A stretch of 64,000 bases of DNA from Chlorophyllum brunneum. Its lineage: Eukaryota; Basidiomycota; Agaricomycetes; Agaricales; Agaricaceae. The position numbers and the translations under genes were made by a program. The notes below the pieces were generated by a model. It saw only the letters and a program-made list of their open reading frames with translations, did no database searches and was not told the DNA's origin. This document shows positions 42,566 to 53,853 of the stretch, piece by piece. Positions within the stretch are counted from its first letter, which is position 1. Each line of letters starts with the position of its first letter. The DNA lies in NCBI GenBank assembly GCA_963576785.1, contig OY756141.1, positions 2,046,001 through 2,110,000 on the forward strand, in the 5' to 3' direction.

Positions 42566-45500
42566 TCATGAAGTTGGGGCAACAGGAGTAGGAGCGGACT
42601 GTGGAAGTGGGATAATGTCACCCAAGAATCCAGGCAAGAACCGTTCAATCCTCTCATGGGTCGCTGACCACAGCGTCCGTTGGCGGTCTTCTCGAGCATC
42701 TTCCTCGTCTTTTGTGGGAGGTGGCACAAGTATGCCAGTGGCACTCATCACAAGGATAACATTCTTGAGGGATTCCGGCACCGCTTCGTACTACAATCGA
42801 CGTTGCTCTGAGATCACCATGATAATTTCCATGACAGTACTCACTAGTTGATCCCCACGATCAATGTTCATCAACCGGTCCAACAAATCCAGAATCTGTA
42901 TCCATAACACCCGAAAATCTGTCTTGATTTGTTCCCTCACCTCAAGGTGCATAAACACCTTGCAAAGCAGTGCACACGCTCGCAAGCGCGTCTCGGGTAT
43001 ACCAAGTGGATCGCGTTGGTAGGTCTGCGGTTTTAACAATTCATCGAGGAGCGGGAACACGACACGATTGAATACATCTTCCACTTGATCCTGGTCACTC
43101 TCGTCCAGGAGCAAGCCTGGACCAAGGAGGATGCGCTGCAGATGCCCGATAGCCGCATGGCGGACCTCGCGTGCTGCACTTGTTGATTGCCGACTTAGGG
43201 ACATGAGCAGAGGAAGAGTATACTGTCTCCAGGTTCCTGGGTGCGGCGTGAGTTAGAGTGGATACCACAAAACATGAATAGACGAATCACCGTGATTACG
43301 ATCAACTTGTGGCGACTGTAGTAAAGTAACCAGGTTCTCGCGGTGGAGGCGCGCTAGGATATCCACAGCCTGCTTGCCACGTTCGACAATGGGAGAACTG
43401 GAAACAATGTTAGAAATCAATCGACCAGAAGTGAGACCGGAGCTTGCTTCGCGGATGTCAGCGGTTCCACTCTCCGCCCACGTTGTTGGTGTCTTTCTGT
43501 AGCAAAACCAGCGGCAGTTGCAAAATCGTCCAAGATGGTGACCAACCCTGGAAAATTGTCCAACGATACCAATTGATCAGATCCTTCTGAAGTGAGACCG
43601 GTAGCAAGGTCGAAAGACAGCCGTGCAGCCTCAGGGTGAGGTAGTGTTGTCCTGACCATTGCAAAGATAACATTCCATTCTGTTTGTGATCTAATATTGC
43701 TCCATTTGAGTGACTCTTTCCAGCCTTGTGGGCTGTTTAACGCACTGAATGATGTCCCGATGCTGTCGCACAATCAAACTGACACCGGATACTACTTGTT
43801 CTCCGACAGAATTGGAAACAACGGCAGGAAGTCCCGCTAATAGATCAAATGAAATATAGATCTGATCACGGAGAGAAGACTAAGATGGGGCATGAGTGAC
43901 CAGAAATTTTAATGAGAGACGGCTTGCCTTTTGGGCAAGTATGCGACAAAGTCGTAAGAGGCTAACTACAGCACGCTCAATCAGCAGTATGCTGTATTGG
44001 GTTGGCGTAGAAAGTAGAGCTGAGAGATGCTCGAACACAACAGGCCTACCGAACAAACATGATATCACTTCGAGTCCAGAAATACGAATGCTTACCACAA
44101 ATCTTCAATATATTGGGGCGATTGGCATGATATACTGACCATGGTCTCCAGCAGGAAGACAGACGCTGGGTCGTATGGCAATTGGTAATCGCGGTTGTCT
44201 GGCCCCGGTGAACTATCGTCGGACTGTAACTTGAGCTTAGCCACAGTCCGTTCGTGCGCCAGGGCTTCCAATGCACGTATGGAGGCAACCATTGCTTCGA
44301 TATCCAATTGTCTGTAGACCATGTCCAATAAATGTAAACCAGAGCACCGTATGACTTACGTGATTTGACTATAGAGTTCTTCGAGTCGACAAGAAGCAAT
44401 ACAATCAATAGTACAAAGGGTATTCTCGACATGAGAGTCAGTTGCCTCGGGTACGAGCGTTTCAGAGCTTGTACTGTAAGGCGTCATCAGATAGGATGAG
44501 AGCGCCGATAACAGGCCACCGTCGCCCCGGGACTGTGTTCGTGGCGGTTGGCTGCCGCGTAGGGGTATCATCGTGACACCTCCAAGAAAGTCCTCCATTT
44601 GTAACATCCGCTTGGGAAGAAGCGAATGGAGGAAGAGATTCTGGAACATTTCAAATATCTGCAATGTCGTTAAAGAATTAAGACGGTACAGATTTCACAA
44701 TACTCACTTGTGTCCAACCTTCTCGAAGTGCGTTACCGTTACCGTTGACGATATTAAACAAGACCACTGCAGCCAATTGACCCTTGAAGTTGGTACCAAA
44801 GTCCACTGAGAGATTCGACACTGTAATAGATTGGCCCTCCACATCAACCACTGGGTAATTGGGTACATTTGCTTGCAGTGAATCGGAGAGTAGACTGGTT
44901 GCTTGCGACAGTGATATGACAACGTAGTCAAAGACGTCTGGAAGGCGAAAATGACCCGCAAGGGTGGCGCACTGCCTAAAACCCGTGATTGCTTTCTGAA
45001 TAATGTAATCATCGTCGAAAGTGATAAAAGCATGAGTGATGGCCGAGATGACAGACTTCCAAACAGATTTGAACATTTCCATGTCGAAGAGCTGGGTGTT
45101 GCAGATCATGAAATCACCTGCGTTGCGCGATCGCGCAAGCAACTCCTTCCATGCATATTCGAATCCTAGTTGACCAGTGTGTTCTTCCGGCATCACTATT
45201 TCCCTCTTGCGGATGGAATCGTAAATATTTTGCTACGGTGCGCCCATCAGCTCAGAAGATTCATTGCTGCGCAAACAACGTACCAAGAATTCAGGTGAAA
45301 AATCAGTACCGTCATTGACACCGCGCAAATTCCTTTGATAGTCTTCAATGGTCATCCTTTTCTAGAGATACTTCAGTATTCAAATATCTCGGAGTAGTCT
45401 CCACTCACTCTGACTTGTGGGTTGTGAAGGTCGGTGTTCAACATAATGACGGAATAGGCAAGGACATAAACAGCGTCTTCGCTCTTTACTTCGGCTGCAG

Positions 45501-48047
45501 ACATCGCATTTTATTGTGGATATTCAAAACATCTGATAGAATCTTACCAGGTCCAGAGGCAAAATAGATGGAAGCAAATGTCTCCGTGATTCTCGCAATT
45601 TGTTGCGCCTCGCCAGGTAACCGGAAGGTCTCCAGGAGTTCACGCATCGCATCGGCAATCGCTTTCTGGCCTGGTGTCACCCCATGAGTTTGACTGAAAA
45701 ACTGCATGAACTCACGTTCTTAAAATCAAAGAGACCGATAAATGATCTGAGTAATTCGATGTTGTCCGGTTTTGAGATGTAATCTCCTAGCAGGCGTTTG
45801 TCGAGTCTGGTACATCCTTTCAAGAACAATGCCAGGCTTTTCGTCTTTGAAACCTCTTCACAAAGATCGTTGTAGATTATTCCATTTTCTTCGAGGAATG
45901 CGAGTCCATTCTTAGGTTTATTGTTGAACATGGTGGCTCCTGTAAGTGTGATTTGCTTCTGCGACTTGGCCTGAAGCAGTGACTCTGGGAGTGGGAAGAC
46001 CTATGGTTTAGTATGAGCTTGTTATATAGGTCAGTGAGTCCAAGGGAACTTACGCTCGACCACTCCTCATGCACCTGATGTCCGGTCGTTAGCAGCTGCC
46101 AAATCGATTCTGGGACTGTCACGCACACCCTCAGCTCGTGCTGCCATATCTTGAACAAAGCTCAAGAGTAATTCCAAACACAGGATCTGTGTGTTGCGTT
46201 GTTGGAGGTCAGGAATGTTCGAACTGCTGGCTTGTATCGACTATCGACACTGTTAGATGATAGTAGATATATCGCGTTGGCATACACTCACGCTGGTCAA
46301 GAAATCAACCAACCTCTCGAACAGATTCTCGCAGTTGGTATCGCAATCGTAATTGGTATACAAGTCCACCATAAAACTCGGCTGATCGGATATATGACTT
46401 AGTGCCTCAAGGATCAAATCCCTTATTTCACCTCGAGCAGGCGGTGCGTGCACTTTTGGAGTATGGAGCTTCTCCGAATCTGACCTTCCATCCTCCTGGT
46501 TTGGGGTTGCAGGTGTACCGGGTCGAGGCGAAGCAAACTGTCCCTTCTTGGAACCTCTACCGTTTCCTGGGAAAGGAGTGGCGAGTCTGTCAATGGTGAA
46601 AGCCAAGAATAACTCTTGTTGTAGTTTGAGGTGTTTGCGGGTGGTGACAAAGATGGTGGATATCGTGCGCAGCGTGGCTTGGAGGATTGTCATATTCTCC
46701 GAACGGGCTAGCTGGAATAAGAACTTGCACCCCGGGTCGATTATAAGGGCTTTCAGCGAAGGAAAGTCAGCGATGACCATTCCCGATTCTTCGAATGCGG
46801 TGTTCAAAATTCCAAGAGCCACGAGCCGTGTTGAATCGGTATGCTGTTGGTCGTTGGGATCCAAAACATTGATTAATACACGGAGAAGCTCCAGGATGGA
46901 TGGAAGTCCGTCTATGGTTAAGGGGATTGATATGAGTTGTGACCAAGAAGTAAACTCTTACATGGAGGCCGGTTCGTGAAAGACGTAGACAGAAGGGGCT
47001 GTAACCCATTGGCCGTTTCCCTGGTTTGCAAAGGTTCCTTCTGTTCAAGTCCTTGTTGCTCCTCCGGACCCACGTTGTCCTCTATCTCCGGTCTCTGCTC
47101 GCCCTGATCCATGGGATCTCCTTCCGTCGGGACTTTTTGCGTCGATACTGTCATTTTGATCTCCCCTTCCGCTGCCTCTTCGTTGGCAGCAGTAAGTTTT
47201 GCTTCTTCCGTACCAGGATCAAGGGCATGCAACTTGGCGAAAGCAGTCCGTACAAGGGAGTGCATAGTATTCTCCGCAGATCGGCGGAGAAGCTCTGGAG
47301 ATCGTTCAGTTTCGACGGTTGTCGAGATCGCCCGGAGTAGAACCTACCACTCAGCCTCATCTGACAACAAGTCGTGAGTACCGTCTCCAGCATCTCGCAT
47401 ACCTCAACATCTCCCAGACCTGCTCCAACCTTGCCACACAGACAATCCTGGATGACGGTCAAAATCTTCAGAAGGACAACTTCATCACCAGATGAGTCGC
47501 TCGTTTCAAATTTGCAATGCGATACAGTACTACTAAGTTCCGCGAGGGCATGGTCGAGGAGCCGAGAGCTGGGATTGATTAGGCCGCAGTTGAAGAAGCT
47601 ATGAAGTGCAGACAAGGCGGCAGATGTAATTGGCCCGGTAGAAAGTGGAGAGCGGAGGATCGCAAAGAATGGATTCAGGATAATGGGCAGGTCTACGCTG
47701 TTGAAATCTATATTGCACTTCGATTCGACATGTATTCCTCGTGGGGCATCGAGTTTTCACTCACCTGAAATGTTCTTGACCATCCGCTTTAACTCTTGGA
47801 AGTTGCCCATAAGTTCTGCTTCTCTCCCTCCTCTCGCTGATATTCTTACGGTACTGGCTGGAGATGATATTCGCAGTCCAAGATTGCTACCAAGCGTCGA
47901 GGTGTCCTTTGCGCCCATATACAACGTCGAGGAAGCCCACCGCGAATTTTTACGCATTGTGGAAGTAACAGATAGTGTTTCTGAGTACAGGATATGCTTG
48001 ATGGAGGCATTTTCCCTGCTATTGGAAAGGGATTTTGAGAGGGTCAT
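42566..48047 (-). CDS. Large Arf-GEF of the GBF1/GEA type (Sec7 domain)
   Basis: A guanine nucleotide exchange factor for Arf GTPases at the early Golgi. The start chosen gives MTLSKSLSNSRENASIKHIL, leading to the family phrase MRKNSRWAS; a later Met is possible. The N-terminal DCB/HUS part includes LINPSSRLLDHALAELSST and a long segment at 46864-46260 (LVALGILNTAFEESGM). The Sec7 domain (about 46000-45200) has KPKNGLAFLEENGIIYND, the helix LALFLKGCTRLDKRLLGDYI, the glutamic finger in FRLPGEAQQIARITETFAS, and AVYVLAYSVIMLNTDLHNPQ. HDS-like helical regions follow to 42600, with the end MPESLKNVILVMSATGIL and a Pro-rich tail. More than fifteen short introns. The brefeldin-A sensitivity class cannot be judged by eye. 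Confidence 0.92.
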
Positions 48048-48196
48048 TAAGACGAACAACGTCAGTAACACGTCTACCAATACTCTAACTTCCCATTTTG
48101 GGACATGATATAGATTGTTTGGCGTCGGAGTCTTTGCCAAACAAATGATCGCATTCAGGGGGAAACGATATGTATACAGCGATAACCAAAGCAGGA

Positions 48197-49429
48197 TTAT
48201 TGACCAGAACCCTCTCCTGTAGCTCTTTGTGCCATGGCGGCCTGACCTGCGGCTGTTGCTGCCAACCGCGACCTCTTGCGCTCCGCCTCTGAAAGGTAAC
48301 ACCGTCAGCGGGGGAATGACCGAGCAGTAGATGGTTAAGCATTCACCCGCTTCCTTCTCTCTCTCGATATCCGCGACTATGGCTTCGATTTCAGATAACT
48401 CCAAATTCTTATAATTAAAGGTCGTCAGAGCATTAAAGAAGCACGGATACGGGACCGACTTACTGTTACCTTGCTATACCCTTCCATCACACTAATCTCG
48501 ATGTTCTTGGCCCCAGTTTGTACCACCTCCAAAAGACTCTTCACAGCAAGTTTGATGCTCTCTTCTCTTGTCATGTCGTCCTTGTGGTTCTTCTCCAGGA
48601 ACTCGCGGACAGTTTTGGATGAACGACCGATAGCATTCGCCTGACCATCAAGATTAAAAAAAATACGTTCACTCTGTAGCAAGAATTGATCGAACCTTCC
48701 AGGCGCTGTAAATTCCACTGGGTTCCGTCTGGTATAACCTTGGCTTGTTGTCGTGGGGATCGAATCCAATAATGAGCGTTGAAATTCCGAAAGGTCTTAC
48801 ACCGCCAGATTGTGTGTAGCGCTAAATGGATGAACTTCAGTCAGTTTCAATGTAATCTCAAGTATGCGCACCTGCTGGATGCCTGCAATATGCCGTGTAA
48901 TATACTCCACGGTAACTGGGTCCTCAACCGTTAAACGGTGGCTCTGACATTCAACACGAGCCTTGTCAATGAGAACGCGACCATCCGCGGTCAAACCTGA
49001 CTCAGACAAGATGAATCTAATGACCACAAGTAACGCGGTGATATTCGCACCTGCAAAAGCTAAACATATATGGTCATCTAACATCACCACCTTCCTCACT
49101 GTACGCGGATCTTGTAGCTGAAGAACTGATTTCTTTTCAACGCCGAGCACGACGACGTCTTTCCCTCGAACGCCAACCTTGATCATAAAATAAATCAATT
49201 TCAAGGTACCGTCCCAGGTTTGTTTTCCTTACAGCACAAGTTCCCTTGCGTACGGCTTCCAGAGCATACTCTACCTGCGGAAGTTCAAGACTTGGATGCA
49301 AGATAGAAGATTGGACCCACTTGAAACAGATGACCATCGGGAGAAAATACGGTAAGAGCTGGAAGGATTGGTCGGTATTTGGGCTTGCTACAATACAACG
49401 AACTCACCTCGATCGTAGGACCTGGACAT
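48197..49429 (-). CDS. 20S proteasome subunit alpha type-7 (alpha-4)
   Basis: A ring subunit of the 20S proteasome, Pre6-like. The first exon encodes MSRSYDR and joins to [20 protein letters not shown], the proteasome alpha signature. The next exons give [40 protein letters not shown], then [30 protein letters not shown] and YQTEPSGIY. The C-terminal part is [20 protein letters not shown] and [12 protein letters not shown], then [17 protein letters not shown]. It ends in a charged tail rich in Arg and Ala ([18 protein letters not shown]), with the stop at 48197-48199. About 260 residues and several introns. The ring contacts and N-terminal gate are intact. It lies in tandem with the Arf-GEF and head to head with the deubiquitinase. 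Confidence 0.93.
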
Positions 49430-49539
49430 GATTGAGGTGGGCTGCCAGGACGCGTCACGTCCAGATTGCTATATCCGCTTACGTCGTCCTCCACGTGACT
49501 GTAATGTATGTGAGGGACGAACATTTCCACAGCACTCCT
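49430..49539. promoter_or_regulatory. Compact bidirectional promoter with three ACGT-core motifs
   Basis: Only 110 bp separate the alpha-4 proteasome start (minus) and the chosen ZUP1-type start (plus). ACGT cores occur at 49457-49460 (cgtcACGTcc), 49481-49484 (cttACGTcg) and 49493-49496 (ccACGTgact, containing CACGTGAC). These fit bHLH (E-box) or bZIP sites. No TATA box is seen. If the plus-strand gene starts upstream of 49540, the shared region is even shorter. Confidence 0.5.
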
Positions 49540-51374
49540 ATGTCAGCCGAGCTCATATGTGGGTTTTGTTCGGAAAACCTCGACGCTTTGACTCTCTCCC
49601 AAAGAGAAGACCACTATGAAACCCATTTTAACGCGTCTCCTCTTCCCGCCACTGCTCAGCCCTCTCAAACTAGTAAAGTCAGTAACAAATGGCAGCGAGC
49701 GAAGAAGAGATTTCGCCCCAAAGTACGAGAGCCCTGGAAGGTGATGATGAGGAAGATTGAGAACGACGTGTTCTGGTATTCTTCCCTCGGTATCCCGCCG
49801 CCTCCAAACTTTACACCAGGTGAGGCGACAACTCCCTGAATCGGAGCACCACTGACTACCAGGAGCACAGGTCTCATATCCATAATAAAGCGTTCTTTAA
49901 CTGCGCTCTGCATCAAGGGCAGAGTTTCACGAGCTGTACTTTGCAACGAGAAAGTGGTCCATATTAGCAAGGAATTCTGGGATGTGGGGTGGGGTTGTGG
50001 GTAAGAGTCCCATTCATTCGTGCCGTCCTGATAAAACCTACGCGGCTAGATACCGCAACCTCTTGATGCTTTGCACTGGTCTTTTTGAACAGCAAACGCA
50101 GCCTCTCTACTTCCCACTTTTGGACGCATCCCCCTCGCCGAGTGTGCGGAACCTTCAATCATGGGTCCAAAGTGCTTGGGACAATGGTCAGTCCCACCTG
50201 TTCTCTGTCCTCCAGTAGCTAAAGCGGTATCCTAGGCTATGACGAGATTGGGCGAAATGAACTGCGGAATAAGATAATTGGAACCAATAAATGGATTGGC
50301 ACAGCCGGTACGACCTGTACCAACGATACCCATCACGGTACGGGACTAATTTACATCAGAAATTTATACTGCTCTGTCATATAGGGGAATCCCGTAAGCT
50401 TGACTATGCTATGGATCAAGGTGCTTCTAACGGAAATCCAGAGCTGAATTGATTGATTTCAACGGCTTCAAAAATAAAGAGAGCTGTAGGTAACCGATCC
50501 AGCCTTTCTTTCGTCAGACGCTGAGAAGACCAATCAGGTGCTGCGGCCGTCACCCAATGGATGGTTAACCACTTCAATTCTGAGAATCCAGACCTCTGTA
50601 ATGTCCCTTCCACCAGCATCAACGATGTGTTGGGCAAGACGACGCCAGTCTTTGTGTCTCAATTGATGCCAGTCATTCTACAACACAGAGGCCATTCTCG
50701 CATAATTGTCGGCTATCAGCGAGACGCGGACGGAAACACCAGCCTGCTGACATTCGATACAGGACGGTGGGTTTGATTAGGGAAACTTTCTTAATCATTG
50801 CTCATACTTTCACAGCCTCCTTCCACTAACACTCCGAAACATCGCACGATCACCTTACAGTCCACTGAACGATGTCCTCCCGGAACGCTCCGAGCAGGAA
50901 ACACTATTCCCCGATAAGACAGGAGAAAGAAGCCTCAGTGAAAGGCCCATAGCATTGATGGATCTATTGACACCTTCGGAAAGAGAACTTGAGAGGGGCC
51001 ATATGTTGAACACTAGCGAGCCATCAGAACGGGACACTGGCATTCAAGCTAAAATCATGTCACACTTGAAAGTCGATAAAACTCGAAAGAAAGGGAAATC
51101 CATTCTCATCCCAGAATCCGTAAACGGTGTGCACAAAGCCGAGCCGGATCCCCGTCAGATACAGAGACTATTCAGGTTGACGCCTCAACAGCTCGCGTAC
51201 GCCAGACTTTTCCATCCTCTCACGCTCACACCCACTCAAATTGATACCAGTTCAAATATAGAGTACCAGGTCCTATACGTCCCTCTGAGACCCCCTTTGA
51301 CGGGCGAAGAGAAGTTGAGCAGAAAAGTGGTCAAGTGTCGACGAGTGTCGTGTGAATCTATGATAGGATCGTGA
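49540..51374 (+). CDS. ZUP1/UfSP-type cysteine peptidase (peptidase C78) with N-terminal zinc finger
   Basis: A probable deubiquitinase of the ZUP1 (ZUFSP, Mug105-like) family, which in animals and yeast acts on ubiquitin chains and genome stability. The start chosen gives MSAELICGFCSENLDALTLS and a C2H2-type finger (CxxC ... HYETHFN). The catalytic exon reads DVGWGCG, then an intron, then YRNLLMLCTGLFEQ, the GWGCGYRN motif with the active Cys. Later come WIGTAELYTALSYRGIPV and the His/Asp-side motif QHRGHSRIIVGYQRDADG. The C-terminus has QIQRLFRLTPQQLAYARLF and YQVLYVPLRPPLTGEEKL. About seven introns. UfSP1/2 peptidases share this fold, so strict specificity for ubiquitin is inferred from the finger. 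An upstream non-canonical start was not used. Confidence 0.85.
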
Positions 51375-51419
51375 CCCAAGTTTTTGGCAGAAGGACCATC
51401 TAATACAATGTACAGAGCA

Positions 51420-52784
51420 TTACGACACCATAACTGCATCTCCTCCCTCATCCACCAGCTGCGACGGTCGCTGAGAAAGTCCTGATAACGGCGGAAGGTC
51501 GAGAGCAGCAACGGCGCTGCGGAGAGCCCGTTCCCATGCCTCTTCAACCTTATAGCCCCCTCCACGCATGATTCCTTCCCTATCCTTTCTGACCGCCTCG
51601 CTCAAGAAATCGTGATACCCTTCAGGCCGCACCACAAATTTATCTTCATAGGCATAGTAATTGTCTTGCAGTGGAACATGGGGCACATCGGGTACGTTGG
51701 TGCTTTGTGCTGCCCTTGACCTCAGGAGTTTTGAACTACTCATGAGCTGTGGAGTCGAGGAGGAACGAGCTTGGCTACGTTTGAGGGCGTTGGCACGCGT
51801 CCTAGCAACGACTTTCACGGCATCTTTGTTGCTGGTTTCCAGCTTGTCAATAATCTCCCGTTTGCCTTTCTCCCGTTCTTCTCGTTCCTCTTCCTCTTCC
51901 CGTCGAAGTTCTTGTGCTCTTAGCTCACGTTCTCGACGTTCAGCCTCTTCTTGTTCACGGAGTTGCTGAACGTAGACTTCCTCTCGCTGAATGTTTAATT
52001 CAATGAGGACAGCATTTTCTGCGCGATACCTAGATATTCGGGCTTCCGTTTCTTGAATGTCAGTATCGTTAATCAGGTTAAAGGCTAAAAATTTTGTTCT
52101 AAACTGTCACGGATCCAGAAAGGAATATGACGTACTGATGTCCTCAACCTCTTCCAGGTAATCATTGTAGGACCGGAGGTCTGAAAAATCTTCCTTCCGT
52201 TTATTAAACCTGATCCACACCTTGAACAAGTAAGAAACAAAAATGAGAGTACAACACACTCCTTCGCTATCCGTCGCCTTATAGTGACTTCCTTCTCAAC
52301 GCCAAGGTCTTCAAAGGTCTGTGGCGTGAATGCAAGCTTCCGGAGCACCTTATTACAAATGGGACAGGGGGCGGGACCTAGTGTGAATAGTCGGTCTATG
52401 CAAGATTCACACCTAACAAAATAGTGCTCATTAGTTTGAGGGTGGTGGGAAAGTGTGAGACCGACATACACACATTTTGTGGTAGCATGAGCTTACTAAC
52501 AGGCGAAGCTTTGGATTGAGATATCGGTCACTCTTGCAGACAGGACATTGATCGTCCATAGACTGCCAGAAACGTGAATTCCTGCGAGACTACACAGAAA
52601 TGAAACTCACGAAGTATTCTGACACTCTTCCCGACGCATCTTTGACTCCTCCTCCGAATACAGTTGTCGAAGTGCTTTGGACCTGCTGTGGTGTAGAGGA
52701 GCGTGTGTGGCTGGATGAACTGGCTCCGGTCTTCCTGATTGTCTTCCCTTGAAGCCAGCCTCCGACATTGGCTCGAGAGGTCAT
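51420..52784 (-). CDS. TFB3: TFIIH/CAK assembly factor TFB3 (MAT1)
   Basis: The RING-finger subunit of TFIIH that assembles the CDK-activating kinase. An N-terminal extension (MTSRANVGGWLQGKTIRKTG) precedes the RING and is joined by intron as EYFSMDDQCPVCKSD. The RING continues YLNPKLRLLVSSCYHKMC, CIDRLF, then CPICNKVLRKLAF, so its Cys/His ligands are complete. Next come EVTIRRRIAKE, FNKRKEDFSDLRSYNDYLEE, and a long coiled coil rich in R and E (51960-51840). The C-terminal part, DNYYAYEDKFVVRPEGYHDF, matches the MAT1 tail and ends GGDAVMVS. About five introns. It is convergent with the deubiquitinase gene (45 bp). Confidence 0.92.
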
Positions 52785-53853
52785 TGTAGTTCACAAAGAT
52801 GGCGTGTAGCAACCAGACTGAAGTTAGTGCTTGTATTGAAGTCCCTGTTTGGTGTTGCTTGGTTCCATCCTGGACTGAGTCTCGACCAAGCGCGGGAGGT
52901 CTTCGGTCTGTGGCACACGAAGGATAGGGCCCCCTTATGCTCGGCTGATAACTCGATCTTTCTTCCTTGACACTAATCAGAGAGTAGAATGTTCAAATAT
53001 GTCAAGGGAGGTTCAGAGGCATCATGGATCTTCGTAGAAGGTCATTTCTGGTTCGCGCACTCGAGGGAAACTGGTGGATGCCTCGTCGCGTGATTCATCT
53101 AGGGGTGAGTTAATGCATACGAGCTGTACGAAAATCCGGGTAGGTTATCTACTCACTGTCCAATACCTTCGAATGAGTCGAACAGTTGTCATGTTCTAGG
53201 TTGTCTGTGATTTTTTTTTAAAAACAATCAAACACTGTATACAGGAGCGGAACGAAGTACAACAGGTGCTCTCGGTCTCTCGAGGTAGGCTACACATAAA
53301 CTACCCCCCCACCAGTCCATAACGCGAACCTTGCCAGCCCGAACCAGGAAACCCTTGCTCGACCTAACGGCATGGGTGCTGTGGCTTCTAGCTGGCGGGC
53401 ATGGCTATTAGACCTACCGGATTACAGGTGTTTCATTCTTCGGGCTCAGGCCTCTGATATTCCATCTAGGGCTCTTCCGCATCCTGCTACTTTCGTAGTA
53501 GAGGGTTGACCTTTTTTAGTACTTTGGACCTCCCCAAGCTATTGATTCATCTTCTGTGTAGGAGGCAATCAACGTAGATATATTATCGACCGAAAGTGGG
53601 GGTTAGAATCACATCTAATCAGATGTTGTTTGAGATAGCTTGAATAGGAGAATTCCACCATTCCGAAAGGTCCTTTCAACGAGTGACGCGAGATAGTGAC
53701 AAACCCATATAGTACGGAAATCATAAGCGCTGGAGATAAGGAAGGAAAAAAGGGAAAGGGAGGTAGCGATCGTCAATAGTTGGGCAGTCAAAGGTCCGAT
53801 AAACATAAAGGGAAGTAGCAAACCCGGTTCAGCCTCGGCCCAACGGCAGTTCA
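52785..53853. other. 1-kb intergenic region, no protein gene recognised
   Basis: It holds the TFB3 promoter on the left and the EDE1 3' end on the right. Open frames here are short and lack domains. There is a long T/A tract near 53211-53228, and a candidate small RNA gene at 53300-53517 listed separately. Confidence 0.5.
53300..53517 (+). ncRNA. Possible Pol III-transcribed structured RNA (weak)
   Basis: A GC-rich stretch ends in a T6 run at 53512-53517, the usual Pol III stop. Just before it lies a 7-bp hairpin (53484-53490 pairing with 53495-53501, loop TTTC). No known RNA family was matched: tRNA, 5S, U6, SRP, RNase P and MRP motifs were looked for without a convincing hit. Transcription and exact ends are guesses. 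Confidence 0.15.

Noticed and set aside
47683..48108. 141-residue plus-strand open frame
   Set aside because: It is antisense to the N-terminal exon of the Arf-GEF, whose frame carries the family phrase MRKNSRWAS.
53300..53520. SRP RNA, RNase P/MRP RNA or U-snRNA as the identity of the possible transcript
   Set aside because: A TGTAAT-like word occurs on the minus strand, but the helix-8 GGAA motif appears only on the other strand, and no RNase P or snRNA core motif was found.
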